Source: Glossina fuscipes | Lineage: Eukaryota > Arthropoda > Insecta > Diptera > Glossinidae | Length of the DNA: 64,000 bases | Assembly: GCF_014805625.2 (NCBI RefSeq) | Contig: NW_023998457.1 | Location: 186,001-250,000, forward strand | Direction of reading: 5' to 3' | In this document: positions 12,789-22,964 of the stretch, one piece after another | How positions within the stretch are numbered: the first letter of the stretch is position 1 | Layout: every line of letters starts with the position of its first letter | Notes under the pieces: generated by a model | The model's database searches: none | What the model was told of the DNA's origin: nothing | Seen by the model: the letters and a program-made list of their open reading frames with translations, nothing else | Position numbers and translations under genes: made by a program

Positions 12789-13406
12789 TTAATCCATACG
12801 AGTCTTCAAGGTCTTGATAGTAATTTTATCCTGTTCAATAACATAAACAGTAGCACCCCAACCACTGATAGCATCACGATCGAAAGCGTTTATCATAGCC
12901 TGAGATATCGTTTCAAATAATTGAGTCGCTTCCATATCAGGTTTCCATAACGTTTCGCACATACCGTATAATTGTTCATAACAAGTACCCGCAACAACAA
13001 AGTCATCGGGTATATTAGAGCAGCCAATTAAATCCATATTACATATAAATGGTTCCATTGTTTCAGGATCCAGGCCGGCAATGACTGGTTCAATAAAAAA
13101 TGGTCCAAAACGGTGTTCATATAAAAAGCTCGATAGCATAGCAGCGAAGCGTTCTGGTTGCATTTCTCGATTCTCGCGGGTCTCATAAAGGCTTTTACGA
13201 AAATGCAGGCGATCTTTCACAGTTAAAATATCAGTTTGCAAGCCCACCAAACCCAGAAACATACGTGGATTCATTTGGAACACCTTATCAAAATCCGTTG
13301 AAATGGTTTGTGCCTGCACACCGAAACGTCGATCCGTACCAATAGCTACGCAATCTTTTCCACGCATTGCGACAACACAGCCACCATTGTACGTCAATAT
13401 CGACAT
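12789..13406 (-). CDS. Prosbeta3: 20S proteasome subunit beta type-3
   Basis: Encodes a 205-residue protein, the usual length for the beta3 subunit (PSMB3) of the 20S proteasome core. It is one of the non-catalytic beta subunits of the inner rings that degrade ubiquitin-tagged proteins in cytosol and nucleus. The frame starts [19 protein letters not shown], a beta3 signature, and continues with [19 protein letters not shown] and [10 protein letters not shown]. Near the end it has [15 protein letters not shown] and the terminal LKTRMD, all characteristic of fly and human beta3. The family keeps no Thr1 protease nucleophile after a propeptide, and none is seen here. The gene has no intron within the coding sequence. 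The start is the only ATG consistent with the conserved N terminus. It stands alone, with repeats on one side and the U6-like fragment on the other. Confidence 0.97.
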   Translation of the reverse strand: MSILTYNGGCVVAMRGKDCVAIGTDRRFGVQAQTISTDFDKVFQMNPRMFLGLVGLQTDILTVKDRLHFRKSLYETRENREMQPERFAAMLSSFLYEHRFGPFFIEPVIAGLDPETMEPFICNMDLIGCSNIPDDFVVAGTCYEQLYGMCETLWKPDMEATQLFETISQAMINAFDRDAISGWGATVYVIEQDKITIKTLKTRMD

Positions 13407-14087
13407 GTTTTATTCTTTATTAAATTTAATAACTTAACAAATATTTAATAGAAAAATCGTGGATATAAATGCCGCTTTTGATAGAATTTTAGAAACGATG
13501 ATGACTTTTTATTTCTTAAGGGTTTACAACTTACAAAATTCATTGTATGGCTTTTGCTATTCAAGTGACTTTCGGAAAGTAAAGTGATGCCAAACCAAAT
13601 AAATTTTTAAACACACTAAAAAATATATATTTCTTAATAATAATATTAATAATATTCTTCTTTTTTGCTTAACTCAGTAAATCATCTACTGTTGGTTGCT
13701 GACTTGCAGAAAAAAAAAATAATTTTTCTATTCCTAATGGGAAAATAAGAAAATTTCAGGCGAAATCGTTATCTTTACTCTTCACTTCTGGCACATTTAC
13801 ATAATCTCGCAAAAACTATAAACATGCAAATAAGCGCTTTAAAATCGGTTGATGTTTGAATTACATGCAGCAAGTATAAAAACTTGCCAGAGCTTTGCAG
13901 TGATGTAATGCCAGCTTTGTGCTCAACGTCATTTAAACATAGGCAACGAACTCGTGTTTGGACATTTGCGTCCTATATGCTGCAGTCATTGCATCCACCG
14001 GCTAACTCTGAAAAAAATATGCTGCATATGCTTACCTTGCTAATAAAATGTAAAAGTTGTTTTAATTTCCTTCTTCCTCTTCTTCTT
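13407..14087. other. 5' flank of proteasome beta3 and spacer
   Basis: Holds the presumed promoter of the minus-strand proteasome gene. I saw no clear TATA box, DRE or E2F motif. The open frame at 13884-14156 ends in a translated CT-rich run and is not supported as a gene. Confidence 0.45.
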
Positions 14088-14135
14088 CTTCTTCTGTTAT
14101 TCAGCATATTTAGAACCGAAAATTCGGTGAGATGT
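14088..14135 (+). repeat. dispersed short repeat, copy A
   Basis: Contains CTTCTTCTGTTATTCAGCAT followed by AGAACCGAAAATTCGGTGAG. The same string order occurs inverted at 14317-14363 and directly at 63422-63475, so it is a dispersed family. Copies A and B face each other across the U6-like fragment. Confidence 0.6.
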
Positions 14136-14255
14136 TTTGATATCCTGTTTGTTTAGTTATATTTGGTTGCAGTTACAAAAAAGTGTTGTAAGAATATTGT
14201 GTTATGCCAATACTGTGATTCGGTTATGTAGAATTAAAAATTAAACACTATGTGC

Positions 14256-14317
14256 TCATCCTTGCGCAGGGGCTATGCTAATCGTCTTTGTATCGTTCCA
14301 ATTTTAGTGTATGTTCT
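14256..14317 (-). pseudogene. U6 snRNA-like fragment (probable pseudogene)
   Basis: Over 62 bp the minus strand matches the conserved central part of spliceosomal U6 snRNA with about four differences. It includes AGAACATA.ACTAAAATTGG, an ACGATA box, GATTAGCAT.GCCCCTGCGC and AAGGATGA. The 5' stem-loop of a real U6 gene is missing: the match begins at AGAACATA and the preceding bases belong to a dispersed repeat. The 3' part after GGATGA also departs from U6 (GCACATAGTG in place of CACGCAAAATCG), although a T run follows. No U6-type upstream promoter elements were recognised. This suggests a truncated, retroposed or chimeric copy rather than a working gene. Confidence 0.8.
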
Positions 14318-14363
14318 AACCAGCGAATTTTCGATTGTTAATTTGCTGAATAACAGAAGAAGA
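14317..14363 (-). repeat. dispersed short repeat, copy B, abutting the U6-like fragment
   Basis: On the minus strand it reads CTTCTTCTGTTATTCAGCAA, then ATTAACAATCGAAAATTCGC, and runs straight into the U6-like match. It is the inverted counterpart of copy A at 14088-14135. Confidence 0.6.
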
Positions 14364-15372
14364 AAATTCACTAACAATTTTTATTATATTGTAAAGATAA
14401 AAGGGTCTTTCGGTTGACTTTCGGGCATTACATGGTCGATCATGGTGCCGTATACAATTTTTATACGTGTGGAAGCTTGCGTTTTGGTTGCATTTTCTAA
14501 TATAAAATAAGACTATGGCGTTAGCTTTCGGACACCTTTTTGTTTTTAAAATTTTACATGTTATTTGTTAAAAACAAACCAGGGTAAAGCGAGCAGCCAG
14601 ATATCATATTGATTTGGAAATTTCCTTTGATTAAAAACGCTTGGGCTCCCCTGGTACTCATGGAAGGATTATAAAACTCGGTTTTTGTCTTCGTTTCGCT
14701 TTATCGGAGTCCGAATTCTACACAGGAACGAAAAAATTAAATAGTTTTTTGCTGTTAAGACAAAAAATTGAATTAATCGGGGTTGTTAAATAAAGCAAAA
14801 AACGCTTAAAAACCTCATTGTAAACAAATATACAAAAACAGGTATGTTTATTCTTGAATTTTTCAGCTTGATTTTGGTAAAATTGATGGTTGCATTCAAT
14901 ATTTTTTTTTATAATGATGTATGTCTGTCTATATTAGTTAAATTTTCATTTTAATTTAACTTTTAATATTCATATCGTTTACATAAAATAATGAAAAGCA
15001 AAAATTATCAAAAATTTGTTCAACTAAGGAATCGGTTATGAAGTAAAGTTTTCGTGGAAATGTTTTTCCTTACCATCAGTTGATAAAACATTTGAAAAAT
15101 CTAATAAAAAGGAAAATTTATAAATTAAGTTTAAAAGAAAACAACAAAAGCCGACTTGCCTTGTGAAAAACACACACAACCACCACGGCAACCAGCGCAT
15201 CAGCAAACATGCTATAAACGGCTGTTAATATTAAAAAATGTAAAGTGAATAAATGAAAGTCGTGACCATAGAGAAAGAGATGATTAAAGGAATAACTTTT
15301 ATCTTCATAGAAGGTGCCTTTACCTGCAAAACATTAGAAAAATCTGATAAAAAGGGATTTTTTCAGATTAAG
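14364..15372. other. spacer, no gene recognised
   Basis: No coding sequence identified. Two related stretches (near 15060-15130 and 15300-15375) share a CATT.GAAAAATCTGATAAAAA segment, so part of the region is an old local duplication next to the 43-bp tandem repeat. Confidence 0.45.
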
Positions 15373-15497
15373 TAAATTGAGAATAAACCGATACGCAACT
15401 AAATAGTTGTGTTTATAAATTGAGAATAAACCGACACGCAACTAAATAGTTGTGTCTATAAATTGAGAATGAACGCAACTAAATAGTTGTGTCTACA
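15373..15497. repeat. 43-bp tandem repeat, just under three copies
   Basis: Units start TAAATTGAGAATAAACCGA at 15373, 15416 and 15459; the third is shortened by an internal deletion. Each unit contains CAACTAAATAGTTG, a perfect small inverted repeat, so every unit can fold into the same hairpin. Confidence 0.9.
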
Positions 15498-15904
15498 AAG
15501 AAAAGGAAAACAGAAAAAAGTTAAATTTTTTACGCTCAATAAAAGCAGGAAAACTATCAACAAGCTTTGGTAATGACGTCGCTTATTGCGATATGTTGAA
15601 ATAAACACTATGTCCGCCTTATTAAAATTGCAATCTTCCATCATTTTATCGATATTTACGCAGACTTAGCATTATATTTACAAGCTAAGTTTTATTTACA
15701 TAGAATTTTTTTGTATATACAGGCCAATATTTGATTTCTGAACTTGATGCTGCAATTTCAAAAAGATAACTTTTGGAGCGAACCTTTTTTTTGAATTCTT
15801 TGTATCGAATGCAACCACAAAAAAAAAATGGAATCTCAACTTGTTTTTCCAGGACGATCTTAAAACAGACCAATACAGAATCAATTGAAATATAAAGATT
15901 GGAA

Positions 15905-18900
15905 TTATTGCAGCCGATCAAAGATGTTTATAAGTATTTCATCTTTTGATAAGTACAAAAATTCCAAAATATTTCCGAGAAACGTACTTTCATTTATATG
16001 GTGATTAAGCTCACAATTAAGAAGTCGTTCTAATAAAGTTTTCTCTTTTATAATATAATCCATATCTTTAATACCCTGCAAATATAAAAGAATATTGATA
16101 CGATTCCAGAGGATACAAAAATCCAATAACTTACGTGATCTACAAAAGCACAACAGAATCGATTAATGTTACTATAAGCTATTGAAGTTTTCTCCAACGA
16201 GCCTTCTGCTCTACTGATATCTTTATTATAACGTGTCTGAAAGATACCGTTGTCGCCACGTATAGTGCTCGCTGAGTCAATCGAACGTTGAAGTCGTAGC
16301 AAAAGTTTGTTGAAATAATTATAAAGATTTTTCGGTGGTATTATTATATAGCATTGATCAGCATTATTAAGTAAACCGCGGCGTTCACATAAACTTTGAG
16401 TTTCACGTTGAAATTGCGTAATTATTGTGGGTACATCAGTATCGGTGAAACCGTTCGGTGAACGTCCATGTATATAATAACCAGATGATGGCTCGATTAG
16501 CACAAATATAGAAATATTTGCCAAAGAACAATGATTTATAAACATTTTCATTGGATTTCCAAGTAAGTGAGTTATTAATGTGTTATGTAAAACGTATTGA
16601 AGGCAATAGATGGTGAGCGAGGATAAAGTAAAAACGAATAGTTTTAAAGTGCTATCGTTATGAGTTACAGCGTCAGTAGCGAATATCTAGTAAAAGGAAA
16701 GAATAAAGTAAAGGATACAAGATAGTGAAAGCAACATTGTCTTGAGCTGAAAGAGCAAATGGAACTATATATTTTGAGGTTAAATCCGTAATAAATATAA
16801 ATAAATAATAATAAATAATATAATAAAAGCATAAATCCGTAAGAGAGGTTTAGTAAATCTTGCATATCATATTTTTCAAAATAAACGCGTGGTAGATGTT
16901 GAGGTTATGGCTGATTTTTGCTGTCCTCAAAACTGTTCTCAGCCCGATACTTGTCAATGTTATTGATTGAATGAAACGATTAATAGTTCGGAGGCCAATA
17001 TCGTCAAATAAAATTATGTCAAACAAATACCCATGTAAAGCGTTCTTTCCTTGCGCAGTGTTGCCTTTTATCCTTTTTTTTTTCTTCTCTTTTTAAACTA
17101 TATATTTCTTATCATAGCCAAAATCTCCTGTCTCTATCTTGCTGAATAATATTTTAAAATGTCCGTATTTTAAATTTCCGATAAAAAATAACTGAGAACC
17201 ATATTTCTTGGATCTGCTCTACGGATTTACGCATGCACGTAAAAGAAAACTTACATTAAAAGCTACATAAGTAGCAAAACTTTGCAATACTGTAGAAGTC
17301 TGCTGGGTACTGCTCAATCTAACCCATTCATTTATCAAAAATATACTGCGCCAGGCGGAAACATTGCTCTTATTGGCAGGTGGACCTGCATTAGAACAAG
17401 CCGATAATGTTTCCAAGTTACTTTTCAAATTGATATTATTGGTATCGCTGTAACGTGGCCGTTCCCAATCGATAAAGAATACATTAAAATGAGATAAATG
17501 CCAGAATTTGGTAAAAGTAGTAATCAGCTATAATCAGAAAGTTTCAAATAATTAACAAATGAAAGTAAGAAAAGAATGTATTCACCTTTAAAATTGCAGC
17601 AGCGCACATAATAAATTGCAAATAATTATAGCCCTTAAGTAGAGGTAAAGTTAATTCCGCATAGCTTTGAGTGTAATATATTAATGAATTTAAGTGAACG
17701 TATAGTAGAAAATATATTAGCAACGCGTATGATGTATAGTCGGCCAATTGTAGTAAAAATTCCACAAGAGTAATGCTACAAAAGTCTTGATTATTATTCA
17801 CTGACGATAAAGATGACGCGGATATGCTTTGACGCTGCCTTAGAAGAGTCCACATTCGTAGCAATGTTAACGCCACCGTTAAAATTAGCAACATTGGAAA
17901 AGACAATTCATTTAAAAGTTCATTAATGGATTGCTCGCCTTGTCGTACAAAGCTTATTACAAATTCAAAGGGTAAACGCGAGTCCAAAGTGAGATTTTGC
18001 GAAAAATCTAGATAACGATATTTCATTTTAATGAGAGGTACTCCAATCTGGTTGCCTTCAAATATCACAGTATGAAGTTCGATTCTTTCCACATAACGAC
18101 CGAAACGATAAATTGATAATTTATATGAATTTTCATAAGTCGGCAAATCACTTTTAATATTTTGATGAGTGTAAAAGTAAATAAGTTGAAAACGTTTTAC
18201 CAGAAGCCAATCTCTACCTTGCAAAGGCTAAAAGTTGGAATTATATATAAGAAGGCTCTTTTTTTGTTTTCCTAAAGTCTACTTACTTCATTTTCCTTAT
18301 TAAGTTCTTCTATTAAAATTGGTAACGTTTGCATTAGAATCTTCCGGGGTTCTTCTTTAGTGGTGTAATTCAAGAACCAACTTATATACCGATTGCGACC
18401 ATATAAAGAAGCAATATCGATGAGATTTTCCAATGTTAAAAAGCATTTGATCTTTTCAGTAGCCAATCTGAAGCGTACGAAATTCGAATCATCCAATTTA
18501 GAACATAGATTCATAGAATTCAGTTTCATAGGTCCCCAGACATGTAAAGAACCACTCACATCATAAATGGTTTCAAATATATTCAAATGGTTGTTCTGCA
18601 AATACAAAAAACATCACTCAATACCATTCCAATAAGTAATTGGATATCTTAAGATATGTTTTTAACGGGTTTCATCTTCTTTTCATTTTCGAGAAGGCAA
18701 CCTTGTGCCGTAGAACTAAGAGCTTTATATCCTGGCATAATGATTTAAAGGAAACTGTGAGATAAAAGTGATTGATGAACTTTCCAAAACTCTGAAGCGA
18801 TATGAAAGACTAGTGGTCTATTTTTAGATATCTTTCATTCGAAAGTTATGTAAGTATCGTTTTGGACTTATACTCAGTTTAAATATGCAAGATCAACAAA

Positions 18901-21900
18901 CAGTATACTCGAAGTATACCGTTTTTTATTTCCGATATCGTAAAATGGCTCTACCAAATAGCCAAAAACTGTGTAACTTGTAAAGAGTGTCTTGCAGAAC
19001 GTGTTTGACTTCCCCTTATATTACTAACGCCCCCACGCTATCACTACTAATTTTAGCGAAATGTATCCATTAACTGACTCGAACAGACATGTTACAGCTA
19101 CGGTAGGCAGCCATAAGAGCCAAAGTAAGATTAGATTAACTCTTAGGGCAAGGGACTCCAGATCTACCCTGCAGACTATTGGCCGTGTTCTCAGATGTTC
19201 ATGAGTGATGCGAGCATTTCCAATACAATGTGTACTATTGAGATTTTGCTGTGCTCGTGCATTGGTAACTCCACAGGGAATATTCTTTGAAAATAAAAAA
19301 AAGTTTGTCCATCAATCGATTACTTGGATTTCTTGGCATTCTCTTCCGCTCGAACTGCCTCATATTGTACAATACTCTTATTGTCGAGAGGTAGTCGAAC
19401 CATATGAAACAAAAAATATTTACCGAAACAGTGCTAACGTTCAGAACAAATCAAAAGAACTGGATGTGAGGTCGGAATTAACATATATTCTAATCGAAAG
19501 CAGTCTAACATTCCGGGGCGAGAGGCCCCGCTCTCTCTTTTCTCTCTCCTTTACGTATAACCGTTTCGCAATCATTGGCGTGCGTGCATGATATGAGTGA
19601 TAGCTGAAAAAATGAAACAAAAGTGAAAGTAAATGCGACGACATCATAGTGCATAAGGCGAAAACATGCGCGCATTAACGCCCCCCACCCACTGTCCAAT
19701 CTCAATATTGAGCAATCGTTGGTGTGCTAAATTATGCTGACAATTCACATAAAAGCAAAATAATAGAAGCCAGGAATGATGACGTCATGCTTAGCATGCC
19801 TTTTAAAGTGGGACTGTCTACAGGCTTCTGTTCGAATTAGAGGAATAATGGAATTTACGTCATCCATAAGAAATCCTTACTTAATCGGACTCTATGTCCA
19901 TGTACGAGCGAAATCCTAAAGGTTCTCAAAAAAAGCTTAACTCAAATCGTTTGTTTTCTGCCCGCAGACGTGCAATGATAACAATGCAGATAACTTGAGG
20001 GATTCCTCAGAGACCATGATAGTAAACAAACGTGATTTCATTCTATAACAATTACCCTTTAGTAATAATGATTACAATGTTAAATTAGGGATAGATCTTA
20101 AAAATGCTCAACTTTAGTCCAACTTGAAGTACGTGAAGAATAAGATGCAAAAAGATAGAGGTCAGTTCGGAAAGTCATTTCGCTTTTCTCATAATAATGA
20201 ACAATCGAAATCATTAAGGTTAAGGATCTTAGCGATCTCACGAATTGTAATTTATCGGATTGGCGTCAATTAATGCTTATCTTCTCATGTCATCACTTCA
20301 ACGAGCCTCCCAGAACGTGAAGGATCTTCAACTTCAAAATTGCAGGCAAGAAATTTTACTAACTAACTCTGTTACTCTCATTCCATCAATATATTTTCTC
20401 CATTAATATTATTATTAACTGCATGAGCAATCCGTACCGCCATCTAGAAGATCTGTTGAACCCCTGAATCTAGCCCTCTACTTTTAGGATTTTTATGAGC
20501 ACCATACCTTGTCCGGCATTATGAAATGTTAGAATATGATGGCATGTTTTATTGTCCCTTGGCAGAATCTGCGTGAATCGAAGATATCCATATTTTTCGG
20601 GTGGTTCCTGAGGAAATTATAACCTATGTAGAAGCCTGTGACCAAACGTATGTCGCTTGCTCTTAGTTCCAGCAGTTTATGTGCCATACCGGAATATTTT
20701 ATGAAACCTTTTGTCTGCCGTTGTCCTGCTTATAGCTTTATTTGGCAATCCGATCTTTCCTGCGTCCATTGCGTGACCAGCCTATTAATATGTCTTCTTC
20801 TTACGCCACAGAAAGGTTCAAAATCTATCATAGTCTCTCGGTCTGTTAGCCAGGCGGTCAGCCCCTTCGTTGCTCTTAGTACCTGAAAGGCCAGGCAACC
20901 ATGGTGATTGCAGCTCATTGTGCCTGCCTATCCCAATGACTGTTCAAGAATTCATCGCCCCTGCCATGTCAACATAAGCAAGACGTTGGGTTTTCTTTAG
21001 TGTCGTTGCCTCCGTTCTTTGATTTACCTTAGGCCGCCAGGTCAAAACTGCACATTTTCTCCATACACATGCTACAATTTTTGTCTTGCATGGATAGCGT
21101 TTCGACGTTATATGAAATGTGGCGAAAACGTTGCTTTCTATTCCCCGTATCTGATGGCGCACCAAAAAAAAAAACAGTTGAGCAGTATCAAGCAAACTTT
21201 TCCACAGAGAAGCCTTTGTCTATTGGCATATAATAATAACAAAGCGACTTGAGCATGAATTTAATTTTGGAGAAATACAACTAATTTCTCTTCAGAAAAA
21301 AAAAAAAAACGTGATGACTTTCCGAACAGCCTAATAGTTATGAAAAACATTATAATTATTATATTTACCTTTTCTGTAGAATCAAAACTGTATGCTAAAC
21401 CTTCGATGGGTCTTCTCAACATTTGTTGCATTTCTTTACCTTTTCGATAATATAGGAATGGTTTTATCTCACGTCCTAGCAGCTGCTCATCCATACCACC
21501 ATAACGATAAAGCGTTTCTGACGCTTGAGTCAATAAAAAACGATTACATGGTGAATTTTTACCCATCGCGTAAAAGGCCGTAACGCATAAATTAGCCAAA
21601 TGATTACAAGCGGTATTGTTATGAAGACTGATGCAAAAAAATGCTGCAAATTTTAATTCATTGTAATTATAATGCGCTGTCGTTGCTTGCCAGAACGAAT
21701 CATAATTTAAATACGGTCTTAACAAAATTTTAGCTATACAATAGCTCTGATAATGGAAGTTATAATGCAGGTCACAATGAACGCAATCATTATCATGGCG
21801 CCAGTTTTTATAAGCGATTTCTATCATATTCAACGATGATTCCATGTTTCCGAATATACGAATGCTACTGGTTCGGTTTATATATTTGTATTTACAATTC

Positions 21901-22964
21901 GAACCATGTTGAGCTACCTCGGTATTTTGGCATATATTATCGAAGACTTGATTATTAAGCAACTGAGTTTTTTGGCAAATATCACCACAAATTATCCGCT
22001 CCTTTACGGTATCGTAAATGGTTAATGTGGTGATAAGGGAAGCATTGCAGACACAAGAAAACTCTGTAACAATAAAGAAAGTCTGAGCATAAGTGCACCA
22101 AAGTCTTGATTTGATAGGTTCGAAATTTTCTTATTAAAATCACAAAAATTAAAATGAATTAAATTTTGTGCTTCAAAACAAGTAATTGTTCATATTGTGA
22201 TTATATCCGATTTGCGTTGTCGCGAAAAGCGCATCAAATGAAGATCGGTGTATCAGAGAGCAGAAAAAATCGTTGCTAAAAACGTAGCTTCTCGGCATTA
22301 AATGGCAAACCTTTTCTTCCTGTCGCTCTACCTCGGTATAGTTGAATCATCTTCCTAAATCTCGGAATGTCGGTGAAAATTTCAACTTTCACTTAATCAG
22401 TTAGATCTATCAATCTTTTCGAAAAATGTGCAAAATTTTAGCGATGACGAGTATACTCGTCGTATATGGAATATGTGCGATATGAAATTAGGTTGTAATA
22501 AAAAGACTTCATAAAATATGATAAAAATAATTTCTAAACATTACATTATTAAGACAAATACATATTCATAATGTTAAGGACGAAAGGACCAATTATGACG
22601 TATATTCACGTACAATATATTTTACGTTTTCCGTGACGAGTACATTCCTCATGCATAGTTAACTGTTTAACATAGAAATTTCATGTCCTGTGAGTCATGA
22701 AAAAACAACTTCGAACTTTCTCTGGAGTTAGGTATGTTTAATCAATATTTGCACATACTTACTGTCATTACTTGATTCTAAATTTTGACCCCATTTCTCG
22801 CATGGTCTACACATCAAGTAATTTAAATCATAATATTCGCTTTTAGCACATCGTCATATATCCTCAAATGCAAATAGAGAACGATTGAAGTCGTTAGGCT
22901 TTTCAATATGATTAAAACAATGGACAATTGAAATAGTGACCATTAATTGCATTGCATAATACAT
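15905..22964 (-). CDS. TMEM67: Meckelin (TMEM67/MKS3), seven exons, in-frame TGA at codon 37
   Basis: Meckelin is a multi-pass membrane receptor of the ciliary transition zone (MKS module). My exon model on the minus strand is 22964-22763, 22063-21369, 18595-18287, 18227-17586, 17527-17255, 16686-16135 and 16075-15905. All junctions are GT-AG and the frame is kept throughout, giving 947 residues counting the stop. The N terminus (MYYAMQLMVTISIVHC) looks like a short signal peptide. Cys-rich repeats follow, for example SEYYDLNYLMCRPCEKWGQ and FSCVCNASL. Several hydrophobic segments lie in exons 4 and 6. Family hallmarks are FFIDWERPR, SLANISIF, SGYYIHGRSPNG and DYIIKEKTLLERLL. Odd points: the in-frame TGA at 22854-22856, and a C terminus that stops about 50 residues earlier than the human protein. 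Intron 2 (2.8 kb) holds a LINE remnant. An AATAAA signal lies at 15691-15696 on the minus strand. Confidence 0.9.
20540..21100 (-). mobile_element. degraded non-LTR retrotransposon (RNase H and RT-tail region)
   Basis: The minus-strand frames read KKTQRLAYVDMAGAM (about 20950-21000), a common post-RT motif of fly Jockey/I/R1-type LINEs. Further on come IDFEPFCGV, LLELRASDIRLVTGFYIG and a DSRRFC segment, matching the end of the RNase H region and the following zinc-finger-like stretch of such elements. Stops and frame changes interrupt it, and the expected RNase H active-site stretch is missing. It lies in intron 2 of the meckelin gene in the same orientation. Clade assignment is uncertain. 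Confidence 0.7.

Noticed and set aside
15647..15654. Perfect TATCGATA (DRE) motif
   Set aside because: It lies beyond the 3' end of meckelin with no gene start near it, and an 8-bp motif is expected by chance in sequence this long and AT-rich.
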